Of a stretch of 64,000 bases of DNA, positions 17,686-27,214 are shown piece after piece. Under the pieces are notes generated by a model, which was not told where the DNA came from, ran no database searches, and worked only from the letters and a program-made list of their open reading frames with translations. The DNA comes from CALGLS01 sp047626155 (lineage in GTDB: Bacteria > Bacteroidota > Bacteroidia > Chitinophagales > Saprospiraceae). The stretch lies in NCBI GenBank assembly GCA_047626155.1, contig JBLHRR010000009.1:11553-75552 (forward strand). The letters run 5' to 3'. The translations under genes were made by a program, and so were the position numbers. Within the stretch, counting starts at the first letter, position 1, and every line of letters begins with the position of its first letter.

Positions 17686-17693
17686 TATCTTTG
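17686..17693 (+). promoter_or_regulatory. Bacteroidota -7 box (TATCTTTG)
   Basis: TATCTTTG fits TAnnTTTG and lies 113 bases upstream of the choice-of-anchor B gene, just after the thioesterase stop. No clear -33 motif. Confidence 0.45.
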
Positions 17694-17805
17694 CGGGCCT
17701 TCACAAACAACCAATTTTAAAGTTTTACAACGTAAATGGAAGGCGTTAATCCCTTCCCCTAAATCCTAGTGCGTTTATATTTTTTAACAGACATAGAAAA
17801 AGAAA

Positions 17806-20193
17806 ATGATTAAAAGACTACTTACACTTATTGCATTAATTGCTACCGTTCAGATGGCGATTGCTCAGCTCAATGTAACCTATATTTCCGATCTTGGTTA
17901 CAACGAGGAATTGAATGATATTTGGGGTTATGCAGCACCTGACGGAACAGAATATGCATTGGTGGGAGCTGCCAATGGTACTTCTATTGTTAGTTTGGCT
18001 GACCCCGAAAACCCAGTTCAGGTGGCCTACGTACCTGGTGCTAATTCTATTTGGAGAGACATCAAAACTTGGGGAACTTTTGCCTATGTAACAACAGATC
18101 AAGGGAATGATGGACTGACGGTAATTGATATGACTGATTTACCAAACTCCGTTACTAGTTTTCAAATGACGGATTTCGGGAACCTCGGAACCTTAGAGAG
18201 ATGCCACAACATTTGGATTGATGAATTTGGCTATGCTTATCTAGCTGGTTGTAACTTGAATAATGGAGGAATGATTTATGTCGATTGCGCAACCGATCCC
18301 GCATTACCAACTGTAGCTGGTGCAGGGCCTTCTACTTATTCACACGACGTTTATACCAGAGATAATAAAATGTACTCCTCTGAAATTAACGCAGGGGTCT
18401 TCAGTATCTATGATGTGACCGATAAAACGAATACTCAATATTTGGGTGACAAGGAAACGGACTTTTCCTTTACACATAATGCTTGGTTGAATGATGCAGG
18501 AGATGTTTTGTTTACAACAGATGAGCTGGCCAATGCGCCAATCGGTTCGTATGATGTTTCTGATCCAACAGACATTAAAACCCTAGATTTATTCAAGCCT
18601 TTGATTACGCTAAACGATGGTGTGATCCCACATAATGTGCACGTATGGAATGACTGGATTATTATTTCTTATTATTCAGATGGTTGTATCGTTGTAGATG
18701 GTTCTAACCCGGAAAACTTGATTGAGGTTGGAAACTTTGACACCTACATTCCTGCCAACACTGGCTTCAATGGTGCTTGGGGAGCTTACCCTTATTTACC
18801 TTCTGGTTTGATTTTGATTTCTGATATTGGAAATGGATTGTATGTACTGGAACCTAACTATGTGCGCGCTTGCTGGTTGGAAGGAAATATTACAGACGCA
18901 GGAACTGGAACGGGCATCAACAATGCTTCAGTAGAAATAGTAACCACTGAACTTAATGAGGAAACCGCAAATGCAATAGGAGATTACAAAACAGGTTTGG
19001 CAACAGCCGGAACTTATGATGTTATTTATTCTGCTCCGGGTTATATCTCTCAAACGCTTTCTCTGGCCTTAGACAATGGACTGCTGTTGATTCAAGATGT
19101 CGCATTAGAAAAACTACCTACTTTCGCGATTGGTGGTCAGGTGGTAGATGCTTTGACTGGAGTGGGAATTCCAAATGCAGGCATCGAAGTATACAATGAC
19201 GAATTTAGCTTTTCTCTTTTAGCGGAAGCTGATGGTACATTTATATTGCCAGAAGTAACCCAAGGAGAATATCTTATGGCCGCCGGAAGTTGGGGGCATT
19301 TGACAGAAGCGATTGATCTTGTAGCTATCGCTGATGACAACAGTCTGGTCTTTGAATTAGATAGGGGTTACCGTGATGAATTTGTAGTTGATCAGGGATG
19401 GACAATTTCTGGTTCTGCAGAAACAGGAGAGTGGGAGAGAGGTGAACCTTTTGGAACCAGTAGTAATAACGGAGTGGTCTTTAACCCGGAAGAAGATATT
19501 GCGAGCGATATTGGAAACCGTTGCTATGTGACTGGAAATGCCGCAGCACTAGGAGTTGGTAATGATGACGTAGATAACGGAAACACGATATTGACTTCTC
19601 CTTCGATGAATTTAGCGCAATACGAAAATCCAACATTATCTTTCTATGCTTGGTTTGCTAACGGAGGAGGAAATGGAAACCCAAATGATGAGTTGGTAGT
19701 CAGAATAAGTAATGGCATTGAAACCGTAGAGCTATTAAATATCAATCAAAATACTAATGGCTGGGAAGGACCATACATATTTGAGGTTGCTGAAGAAATC
19801 GACCTTACGGAAAATATGGTGGTTGAATTTGAAACGAGCGATCAGTTGGTTGATGATAATGGCCACTTGCTGGAAGTAGGTATTGACCTCTTCGACATTT
19901 CCGGAGAGCTGATAATGGTTAGCAATAATAATATAAATACGGCTTACAAGATGTCGGCGACTCCAAACCCATTCCGTAATATCCTTAGTCTGAATTATGA
20001 TTTACCAGAAGGTTTTACAAATGGACGTCTGGTTATTTATGATGCCTTGGGGCAGATTGTTAATGCAAAGCCATTGACCAATCGCAGCGGGAACATTATT
20101 ATAGATGATCTGGTTTTCAAAGGTCTTTACATCGCACAGATCGAAGCAGATGGTTTTGTGAGCGCTCCTTTGAAATTGACGAAGGCGGAGTAA
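17806..20193 (+). CDS. Large secreted choice-of-anchor B family protein with T9SS tail
   Basis: 795 residues. Signal peptide 1-20 (LLTLIALIATVQMAIA|Q). Residues 21-350 are LVIVD-type beta-propeller repeats: EYALVGAANGTSIVSLADPENP, YVTTDQGNDGLTVIDM and the histidine motifs RCHNIWID, THNAWL and HNVHVW, as in choice-of-anchor B proteins. Two CarboxypepD_reg domains follow (about 357-430 and 443-520), then a jelly-roll-like region, and a C-terminal type IX sorting domain starting at TPNPFRNILSLNYD. It should be exported and surface-attached; no catalytic function is known. Confidence 0.85.
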   Translation: MIKRLLTLIALIATVQMAIAQLNVTYISDLGYNEELNDIWGYAAPDGTEYALVGAANGTSIVSLADPENPVQVAYVPGANSIWRDIKTWGTFAYVTTDQGNDGLTVIDMTDLPNSVTSFQMTDFGNLGTLERCHNIWIDEFGYAYLAGCNLNNGGMIYVDCATDPALPTVAGAGPSTYSHDVYTRDNKMYSSEINAGVFSIYDVTDKTNTQYLGDKETDFSFTHNAWLNDAGDVLFTTDELANAPIGSYDVSDPTDIKTLDLFKPLITLNDGVIPHNVHVWNDWIIISYYSDGCIVVDGSNPENLIEVGNFDTYIPANTGFNGAWGAYPYLPSGLILISDIGNGLYVLEPNYVRACWLEGNITDAGTGTGINNASVEIVTTELNEETANAIGDYKTGLATAGTYDVIYSAPGYISQTLSLALDNGLLLIQDVALEKLPTFAIGGQVVDALTGVGIPNAGIEVYNDEFSFSLLAEADGTFILPEVTQGEYLMAAGSWGHLTEAIDLVAIADDNSLVFELDRGYRDEFVVDQGWTISGSAETGEWERGEPFGTSSNNGVVFNPEEDIASDIGNRCYVTGNAAALGVGNDDVDNGNTILTSPSMNLAQYENPTLSFYAWFANGGGNGNPNDELVVRISNGIETVELLNINQNTNGWEGPYIFEVAEEIDLTENMVVEFETSDQLVDDNGHLLEVGIDLFDISGELIMVSNNNINTAYKMSATPNPFRNILSLNYDLPEGFTNGRLVIYDALGQIVNAKPLTNRSGNIIIDDLVFKGLYIAQIEADGFVSAPLKLTKAE

Positions 20194-20222
20194 TCCAGCT
20201 GAAATTCTTTCTTGTTCTTGCT

Positions 20223-20262
20223 ACAGAGCCTGATGCATTTTTTTTGCATCAGGCTCTGTTAT
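20223..20262 (+). terminator. Rho-independent terminator
   Basis: A perfect 15-bp stem, ACAGAGCCTGATGCA (20223-20237) with TGCATCAGGCTCTGT (20245-20259), has a T7 loop. It is located 30 bases after the T9SS protein gene. The T-tract after the stem is weak (TATTTTG). Confidence 0.8.
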
Positions 20263-20439
20263 TTTGTATCGCTCCGATAGGAATAGTTTGCTCTGAACTT
20301 GCGGAATGGGAGGCAGAATAGGGAATGAAAACGAAGAACATTTTATCTGCCATTCTAAGCGACTGAGTCTAGGGTAACGAATGTCCATTCTAATCGTCTG
20401 CCTAAGAAAAAGAGAGTTTATATAAATCAATTATTACTT

Positions 20440-21075
20440 ATGAATAAAATTAAGGAAAAGATCTTGCCTCAAATTTTTATCATTTATACGAGATATTTAA
20501 TTGGAGGAGCATTTGTTTTTGCAAGTCTAATAAAAATTAGAGGAAATCGGTTTACCTCTGAAAGCGGAGCATTGAATCCAATAAATAGCGCGTGGCATTT
20601 TTTTGAGACGATGTACCAATCTGGACTATATTGGCAGTTTATAGGAGTATGTCAATTAATTGCTGGACTATTGTTGATGACACAACGGTTTTCTAAATTA
20701 GGGGCGTTAATTAATTTTCCAATTACCTTGAACATCTTTATCATAACGTTATCCTATTATTTCGCTTATACTCCAGTGATTACTGGACTTATGCTGGCGG
20801 CTAACTTATTGCTTATTATTTGGGACTGGAACGAAATTAAAATCTTATTTAATCTGACGCCAAATATTGATAAAAGTATTCGATTAGAGAAGGATTATAT
20901 TTGGCAAATCAATGGATTGATTTTGTTCATTTTTACAGTTACCTACAGATTGTTGACTGAAAAGTATGATCTTGTTTTTTGGATGATGTCTTGTCTTTTA
21001 ATTGGGTTTATTGGATTAATAATTGGGTTGAATAGAGAGCGAAAAAGGAAAAAACATCTACAACAAGATGCATAG
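20440..21075 (+). CDS. DoxX-family membrane protein
   Basis: 211 residues with six or more hydrophobic helices (about 11-32, 64-82, 90-110, 112-130, 152-168 and 172-195). The N-terminal ARYLIGGAFVFASLIKI-like stretch (YTRYLIGGAFVFASLIKIRG region) and the repeated short helices resemble the DoxX/DoxD superfamily of small membrane proteins. Their role in electron transfer or redox homeostasis is poorly defined. The tail is basic (RERKRKKH). It is not obviously linked to the polyamine genes downstream. Confidence 0.7.
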   Translation: MNKIKEKILPQIFIIYTRYLIGGAFVFASLIKIRGNRFTSESGALNPINSAWHFFETMYQSGLYWQFIGVCQLIAGLLLMTQRFSKLGALINFPITLNIFIITLSYYFAYTPVITGLMLAANLLLIIWDWNEIKILFNLTPNIDKSIRLEKDYIWQINGLILFIFTVTYRLLTEKYDLVFWMMSCLLIGFIGLIIGLNRERKRKKHLQQDA

Positions 21076-21218
21076 TTTATAGCTTATGAATTTCCTATCG
21101 TAAATTCTTTACATTTTCACTATCTTGGTTTCTTAATATGGAAATTCTTACGATTTTCAATGCAAAGAGACCATACATAAACTGGTTTCAATTCTAACAT
21201 TCTAACATAAAAGTATAA

Positions 21219-22616
21219 GTGGCGAACAAATATTTTGACCTCATAGATCAGACCTTCTACTTCCCACAAGAAGGTTTTGACATAGAGCAAGGGTATCTTA
21301 CCTTCCATGATATTCCCTTGAAACACCTTATTGAAAAATACGGGACTCCTTTAAAAATCACTTATTTACCAAAGATCGGACTGCAGATCAAGCGGGTGCG
21401 AAACCTTTTTAACCGGGCCATGAAAGTCAAAGGCTACAGCGGAAAATATTACTATTGCTATTGTACCAAAAGTAATCATTTCAGCTATGTCCTAGATGAA
21501 ATACTCGAACATGGTGCACATCTGGAAACAAGTTCCGAATTTGACATTGATCTCATCCGCCGATTGGAGCAAAAGGGAAAGATCACCAAATCCGAATTTA
21601 TTATCAACAATGGGTTTAAACCCAAGGGATACATTGATAAAATCGTAGGCTTAATAAAAGATGGTTACAAAAATGTAATCCCAGTATTAGACAACATGGA
21701 GGAACTACAAGGTTTTGATGAGGCCTCTGATGAAAAGCTTAAAATTGGATTGCGCGTAGCTACAGAAGAAGAGCCCAGTTTTCCTTTTTATACCTCCCGA
21801 TTGGGAATCCGCCATTCAGAATTGATTTCTTTTTATCAGGAAAAGATTGCAAAGAATCCTAAGTTTGAAGTTAAAATGCTTCACTTTTTTGTCGATACCG
21901 GTATCCGCGATACGCTCTATTACTGGGAAGAATTGAAAAAGGCGATTAAGCTTTATTGTGAACTCAAAAAAGTTTGCCCCAGCCTAAGCGCGATCAATAT
22001 TGGGGGAGGGATGCCCATTCGAAATTCGCTGGGTTCTGAATTTGATTATAAATATATGATCAAACAAATAGTAAACCTGATCGCAGAAGCTTGTGAAGAA
22101 GAGGGAATCGAAGAGCCGGATATCTTTTCTGAATTTGGTTCTTATACCGTTGGAGAAAGTGGCGCTGTGATCTTCTCTGTTCTAGGCCAAAAGAAACAGA
22201 ATGATTCTGAGCTTTGGTACATGATAGATAATTCGCTGATGAACACCATTCCTGATAGTTGGGGGATTGCGCAGCGTTTTATTTTACTCCCCATCAATAA
22301 GTGGCACAACGAATACACCCGAGTGAATATCGGCGGCCTCACTTGCGACAACTCGGATTACTACAACTCGGAGGTCCATGAAAATCAGGTTTTCCTTCCC
22401 GCCTATGATCCTTCAGAAGAAGAGCCTTTGTATATCGGCTTTTTCCATACGGGTGCTTATCAGGATTCCATTAGCGGTTATGGAGGGATTAAACATTGTC
22501 TGATTCCTTCTCCAAAACATGTTTTGCTCGATCGTGATGAAAGAGGGAATCTGACAGATGTTTTATATAAAGAGGAACAGCGTTCGGATTCTATGTTGGA
22601 TATTTTAGGATATTAG
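21219..22616 (+). CDS. speA: Arginine decarboxylase (fold-III PLP enzyme)
   Basis: 465 residues; starts at GTG. Alanine-racemase-type PLP barrel with the Schiff-base Lys84 (YCTKSNH), the phosphate-binding glycine loop INIGGGMP (about 264-271) and SEFGSYTVGESG. It converts L-arginine to agmatine. It is shorter than the roughly 630-residue E. coli SpeA, as is usual for Bacteroidota homologues. The agmatinase gene follows after 13 bases, which supports arginine over lysine, ornithine or diaminopimelate as substrate. Together they give putrescine. Confidence 0.85.
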   Translation: MANKYFDLIDQTFYFPQEGFDIEQGYLTFHDIPLKHLIEKYGTPLKITYLPKIGLQIKRVRNLFNRAMKVKGYSGKYYYCYCTKSNHFSYVLDEILEHGAHLETSSEFDIDLIRRLEQKGKITKSEFIINNGFKPKGYIDKIVGLIKDGYKNVIPVLDNMEELQGFDEASDEKLKIGLRVATEEEPSFPFYTSRLGIRHSELISFYQEKIAKNPKFEVKMLHFFVDTGIRDTLYYWEELKKAIKLYCELKKVCPSLSAINIGGGMPIRNSLGSEFDYKYMIKQIVNLIAEACEEEGIEEPDIFSEFGSYTVGESGAVIFSVLGQKKQNDSELWYMIDNSLMNTIPDSWGIAQRFILLPINKWHNEYTRVNIGGLTCDNSDYYNSEVHENQVFLPAYDPSEEEPLYIGFFHTGAYQDSISGYGGIKHCLIPSPKHVLLDRDERGNLTDVLYKEEQRSDSMLDILGY

Positions 22617-22629
22617 ATTTATTTACATA

Positions 22630-23685
22630 ATGAACAAACAAGAAAAAATAGCTTCCTTCGATCCTTCTGGAATCGGATTCAATAACGATCACTTCGTCGG
22701 CCTGCCATTTAAGGAAGATGATGCAAGTGTAGTGTTATTCCCTGTCCCCTGGGATGTCACTGTTTCTTATAACGATGGCACCGTCAAAGGGCCTGATAAT
22801 ATTCTAAGTGCTTCCCCTCAGTTGGATTTATACGATGAAGACGTTCCGGATGCTTGGAAGATGGGCTTGTTTATGCGTCCTTCAAATAAAGAATGGGCTG
22901 CGCGGAATAAAGAACTACGTGCCAAAGCACTTAGCTATATCGAATGGTTGGAAGAAGGGAGCCCTTCTGGAAATGAGGCAGAAATGGAGGCACGGAGAAG
23001 AAAAATAAACGCGGCTTGTTTGGATTTGAAAGATTGGGTAAAAGAAGAAACAAGTGCATTGTTAGAAAGAGGAAAGCGAGTTGGCTTGATCGGAGGAGAC
23101 CACAGTACGCCACTGGGTTTTTTGGAAGCGCTAGCAGAACGTCATGAGGACTTTGGTATCCTACAAATAGATGCGCATATGGATTTGCGTAAAGCGTATG
23201 AAGGGTTCGATTATTCTCATGCGTCCATTTTTTACAATGCTTTGCAGTTGCCACAAATAACAAAACTAGTACAAGTTGGTATCCGAGATTATTGTGAAGA
23301 GGAAATCGCTTTGGCGAAGGAAGATGATCGGGTGCAGGTTTTTCATGAAAAAGACATTCGGACCCATTTGTATATGGGAGGAACCTTTGCCTCGCTTTGC
23401 GCAAAAATGATAGAAGCGCTGCCGCAAAAAGTATATATAAGCTTTGATATTGATGGCCTTGATCCTAAGTTATGTCCTGGTACAGGGACGCCAGTGCCCG
23501 GTGGTTTTGAATTACAAGAGGTCTTTTATTTATTCCGCCAAATCATTGCCTCGGGACGTGAGTTGATTGGTTTTGATGTTTGTGAAGTGGCTGGAGAAGG
23601 TGACTGGGATGGAAACGTTGGTGCAAGAGTGGCTTATAAATTATCAAATTTGTTGGGGAGGGATATACTTTTAAATAATGAATAA
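22630..23685 (+). CDS. speB: Agmatinase (ureohydrolase family)
   Basis: 351 residues. Binuclear manganese ureohydrolase motifs: GGDHSTPLG (about 155-163), DAHMDLR (181-187) and SFDIDGLDP (271-279). Agmatinase releases urea from agmatine to give putrescine. The sequence alone does not exclude arginase or formimidoylglutamase, but the operon with arginine decarboxylase makes agmatinase most likely. There is an insert at about 95-140 relative to short agmatinases. Confidence 0.88.
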   Translation: MNKQEKIASFDPSGIGFNNDHFVGLPFKEDDASVVLFPVPWDVTVSYNDGTVKGPDNILSASPQLDLYDEDVPDAWKMGLFMRPSNKEWAARNKELRAKALSYIEWLEEGSPSGNEAEMEARRRKINAACLDLKDWVKEETSALLERGKRVGLIGGDHSTPLGFLEALAERHEDFGILQIDAHMDLRKAYEGFDYSHASIFYNALQLPQITKLVQVGIRDYCEEEIALAKEDDRVQVFHEKDIRTHLYMGGTFASLCAKMIEALPQKVYISFDIDGLDPKLCPGTGTPVPGGFELQEVFYLFRQIIASGRELIGFDVCEVAGEGDWDGNVGARVAYKLSNLLGRDILLNNE

Positions 23686-23906
23686 TGATTGGGCCTTCTA
23701 ACGCGAAAACCTTCCTTCCATAAGGTCGGTACAATCATCAGTGAAAAGCGTAAGCAACGCGGCGAACAATTCAATATTCATTATTGGACATTCAATATTC
23801 CTTTAGTTCTTCCCGCATCTTCTTCGTCATTCTTGCCACAACCAAATCATAAGAAATATCCAACTATTCAAAAAGTAGCCTATTCAGCACGGAGCCATCC
23901 ATTACC

Positions 23907-24183
23907 ACATTAATTGGTTTTGCCGCTTATATCATAGCCACTATCGCTTCTGAAGTGGTTGGTTTTGCAGGAGATGCCATTGATCGCTATGCTACTAAAA
24001 TGGGTTTTTCTTCTTAGGCAGACCTGGGCGGAATTTTCAAAAAAATCATATTCGTTATCGTATTCATTCCAATGCTCATCACAGCTTTGGATACTTTACA
24101 AGTCAATGTTATTTCCGATCCTTTCAAGGAAATGCTGACCACCTTCATCTCCGCCATCCCAAATGTATTCGTTGCGGTTACCC
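23907..24183 (+). pseudogene. Remnant of an MscS-family / conserved TM-helix protein
   Basis: A frame with one stop (TAG, 24015-24017) translates to LIGFAAYIIATIASEVVGFAG, then DRYATKMGFSS-stop-ADLGGIFKKIIFVIVFI and LITALDTLQVN...FISAIPNVFVAV. This is the repeat pattern of the conserved TM helix found N-terminal to mechanosensitive channel proteins. Upstream there is no start codon or earlier repeat, and the fragment ends at the 3' end of the opposite-strand DUF5686 gene. So only about 90 codons survive. The region 23686-23906 before it has no gene. Confidence 0.65.
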
Positions 24184-24187
24184 TTCA

Positions 24188-26833
24188 TTACTCCACCGAA
24201 ATAACGCCCGCTCCAAACCCACTCGCAATCCCAATCCGAATACCCCAGCTCTCATATTTGAAATTCTGATAAGAAGTCACGAACTCCAATCGGAGGAAGC
24301 GAAGTATTTTATCAATACTATATCCGACCTCAAAATAGTTTTGCGATTTACTCGTACTGAGGTAATTGACAAAGAGGTTTTCTTTAATTCCCATATAACG
24401 TAATTCAACCAGTTGTGTAGCAAGGAATTTTCGGAATTGCAGATGACTGTGACCAATGAAATAGCTGTTGTTTGTACTGTAGTTGTAATAATCCAACAAT
24501 CGGAAAGTCTCTACAGGGTCAGTGGTGACGAAGGGGGTGAGGTTGGCTTTGAAGTGTTTGTAATCGAGAAGGGTCATTTCATCATTGTTGAAAAAATGCC
24601 CGAAGCGACCGTGTAAACTGAGCTTACCTCTGATGCCAATTTCTAATTGATGTTTGAATCCAATTTCCACCTGGTCAAAGTCTGTAATGCTTTTGGCGAT
24701 GTCCGGAATACCTTTGTTATAATTTAAGAAGAAAGTAGGCGTGACCCGTTCGGAAACGTTCTTTACTCCATTTTTGATATAGTACCGCAGCCAGGGTTGG
24801 TATTCCATGCCCAGGTGAAGGGTGGTCGCTTTGTGGGTGTTGAACAAAGTAGTTTCCAGTTCCGAATTCGGAGGTGTATTGGAGGTGAAGTCTTCTTTGC
24901 TGTCTTTGACCCAAGAGCGCGCATCCTGATTGTTGATGAGATGCATGCGCTCGGCCCATTCTACTTTGGTGATAAGACGGAAGTTGGGGCGCAGTAGTTT
25001 ATCGTTTTTTAGGGAGATATAATTCTTTTGGTACAATTTCATGTAATTGTCATTAAACAACAAAGTCATGAAAGTATTGACAATCGGGTAGATGGGGCTC
25101 TCTGAATTCAGCTGGCTGAGGTACTGACCGCCTTCGATTTTTAATTCGCCTCTTTGTAGTGGCTTCCCATAATCAAAACTACTGTATCCTTTTCCTGTAA
25201 CTTTATTACGAGCCAAACTATAAGCGATCTTTCCACCTACTTTAAACCGATTGTCGTTTTCCCATTTTTTAGTGAGGTGAACATCGTAGTTGCTATTGTA
25301 CCCTTCTACGGTATTGAAATTCAATTTGTAAAGTGGAGAGCCCAGGTGAATATAAGTACCTTCCGCTAATTTCCAATCATTGGGGAAAAAAATATCCCAG
25401 GGCATGTACCGATTCTTTTTTTCGGTTTTCGTAGAATCCTTTTTCGCTTCTGCTTTTTCGATAATGGCGATGCTGTCACGGATTTTATAACCCCGAACTT
25501 CAAGAGTGGTAAGTGGTACGGAGCGAATGTCGGCCCAGTATATGGAGTCTCTATTAGTCGCCAAACTGTCTACCGTGTACGTTTTGTTAGATTCTACTTT
25601 TGGTTCCTCAGATTCTTTACGTTCCTGCTTTTCATATTGCTTCATCATCTTACGAAGATCCTTTCGGTTGATTTCTTCACCGTCGGATAGCTTTTGCTGA
25701 ATGTCGCTAAGTTCCGTATCTTTTTTCTTTTGTTTTTTAGAACGGTTTTTCAATTCTGCAGCCTTTTCTGTCTGAATGGTTTCATCAATAACCACCATTT
25801 CAACTTGAAGATCTGGGTTAAGTTCTATTGTATAATTGCTCGCAGTAGCGAGGTAGTTGAATTCAAAGCCAAGGCCAAAAAGCTGCCCTGAAATCACGAA
25901 GGTATGGCTAACAGGCATCCAAGCTTTATCTTGGATGGGCTCGTAAATTTGTTTGATATTTATCCGAATACCTTGAGTGACCGTATTTAAGTCCAGACTA
26001 TGTATCGCCCATTCTTCCTCTACGATACTAATGAAACCTTCAAAAAGGTGATCCCCCTTGCTACGTGGAGTAACTTTGATTTTATTAATCATTTTCCCCT
26101 GATCGAAAAAGGTGCCTTCCAATTCAAATTTGTAATAACCAAAAGCTTTCGGTGACAATGGCGAGATGGATTCTCCTACTTTTGAGTTGTAAAAACTGGC
26201 ATTTAGGTATTGGTTGGGACTCATGTTATTGGCATCTCCTTTTGAATTTATGGAAATGACTTTTTCCGTATAAGTATTTGGTCGCTTATAGCTAAATTCA
26301 CTGACGGATTCCAGGGTATAAACTCTCTTGGTATCCAGCCCTTCTTTCTCCATTTTTTTCCTGATAATCCTCGGGACTTTTTTAATCCGTCCAGAACCCT
26401 TCATATAAATGATGGCCTTATAGCTGTCCAATTGTTGAATATGATAACTGCTTTTTGCAATGGCCTTTCTCATAATGGTATAGGCAGGATTCTCTCGGCC
26501 ATCTATAATTTCTACCTGCTCTAAATTTAGAATTTCTTGTTCCAGTACCACATTCAGTACCGTAAAATCATTGTTGGAAACAATCACTCTTCGGGATTTC
26601 GATTTGTAGCCTAGGTATTGATAAATCACTTCGTAGGTACCGGTGCTTAGGCGGATGGAGTAATTGCCATCAAGATTGGTGGTGGTACCCGTACCCTGGC
26701 TTTTGATAAAAATAGTAGCATAGGAGAGGGGCTCACCATTGATGTCTTTGATGGAGCCAGAGATGCCGCCGGCTTGTAGTAGGGTGCTTGTAAATAAAAA
26801 GAGAAAAGTTAAAAGGTAGAGGCTGTTTTTCAT
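24188..26833 (-). CDS. DUF5686 outer-membrane protein with CarboxypepD_reg domain
   Basis: 881 residues. Signal peptide 1-21. A CarboxypepD_reg-like domain at about 23-108 (SGSIKDINGEPLSYATIFIK opening, YLGYKSKSR) is followed by the DUF5686 region with many amphipathic beta strands to the C-terminus. A Lys/Glu-rich segment at about 345-410 is a likely loop or coiled coil. It is probably a TonB-receptor-like outer-membrane barrel without a plug; substrate unknown. A family A repeat lies 74 bases upstream of its start. Confidence 0.88.
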   Translation of the reverse strand: MKNSLYLLTFLFLFTSTLLQAGGISGSIKDINGEPLSYATIFIKSQGTGTTTNLDGNYSIRLSTGTYEVIYQYLGYKSKSRRVIVSNNDFTVLNVVLEQEILNLEQVEIIDGRENPAYTIMRKAIAKSSYHIQQLDSYKAIIYMKGSGRIKKVPRIIRKKMEKEGLDTKRVYTLESVSEFSYKRPNTYTEKVISINSKGDANNMSPNQYLNASFYNSKVGESISPLSPKAFGYYKFELEGTFFDQGKMINKIKVTPRSKGDHLFEGFISIVEEEWAIHSLDLNTVTQGIRINIKQIYEPIQDKAWMPVSHTFVISGQLFGLGFEFNYLATASNYTIELNPDLQVEMVVIDETIQTEKAAELKNRSKKQKKKDTELSDIQQKLSDGEEINRKDLRKMMKQYEKQERKESEEPKVESNKTYTVDSLATNRDSIYWADIRSVPLTTLEVRGYKIRDSIAIIEKAEAKKDSTKTEKKNRYMPWDIFFPNDWKLAEGTYIHLGSPLYKLNFNTVEGYNSNYDVHLTKKWENDNRFKVGGKIAYSLARNKVTGKGYSSFDYGKPLQRGELKIEGGQYLSQLNSESPIYPIVNTFMTLLFNDNYMKLYQKNYISLKNDKLLRPNFRLITKVEWAERMHLINNQDARSWVKDSKEDFTSNTPPNSELETTLFNTHKATTLHLGMEYQPWLRYYIKNGVKNVSERVTPTFFLNYNKGIPDIAKSITDFDQVEIGFKHQLEIGIRGKLSLHGRFGHFFNNDEMTLLDYKHFKANLTPFVTTDPVETFRLLDYYNYSTNNSYFIGHSHLQFRKFLATQLVELRYMGIKENLFVNYLSTSKSQNYFEVGYSIDKILRFLRLEFVTSYQNFKYESWGIRIGIASGFGAGVISVE

Positions 26834-26907
26834 AGGGGGACTTTGTGTAGTATTTAATTTGGACTTAGAATGCCGTAGTACTAAGACGAATTGAATTTGA
26901 AAAAGTT

Positions 26908-27037
26908 CTAAGTAACAACAAAAAATTAACTTCCCGATTTGGAAACGATTATGTAAATCAAAATGACCGAAGGGAGAGTGATTTATATAATCGTTTCCAC
27001 CAAAGAAATCGGGAAATTATTTTTTGTGTAATACTAA
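26908..27037 (-). repeat. 130-bp MITE-like palindrome, family A, copy 2
   Basis: The same element as 12771-12900 in reverse orientation. Its right end (GTTGTTACTTAG read on the minus strand) points to the DUF5686 gene 74 bases away. It has the same CCCGATTT/AAATCGGG and GGAAACGATTAT/ATAATCGTTTCC arms. Confidence 0.9.
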
Positions 27038-27061
27038 GGTAGGAAATTTTCTGTTTTTTTT

Positions 27062-27120
27062 GCGAGCCCCGGTCTGCGGCCCGGGGTGAATGTAGGGTCG
27101 ACTCCTCCAGCGTCTTTTGG
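27062..27120 (-). repeat. AAAAGACTC...GGAGTC repeat, inverted copy
   Basis: Read on the minus strand: CCAAAAGACGCTGGAGGAGT, then a CATTCACCCCG block and GGGGCTCGCA. It matches unit 2 of 16763-16878. It sits between the DUF5686 upstream region and the thioredoxin terminator. Confidence 0.65.
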
Positions 27121-27150
27121 AGAATTTGATGCTTTACTTCGTAAAATATT

Positions 27151-27186
27151 AAAGCCTGAATTTTCTTGATAGAAAATTCAGGCTTT
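27151..27186 (-). terminator. Terminator hairpin after the thioredoxin gene
   Basis: A perfect 15-bp stem AAAGCCTGAATTTTC / GAAAATTCAGGCTTT with a 6-base loop, about 30 bases after the minus-strand thioredoxin stop. On the minus strand the stem is followed by AATATTTTA, a weak T-tract. Confidence 0.7.
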
Positions 27187-27214
27187 ATAGAAAGCGTATA
27201 TATTAGAAGGAATA

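Noticed and set aside
22931..23404. 157-codon minus-strand reading frame inside the agmatinase gene
   Set aside because: It lies wholly within a strongly supported gene on the other strand and has low-complexity, Phe/His-rich content. It is a shadow frame.
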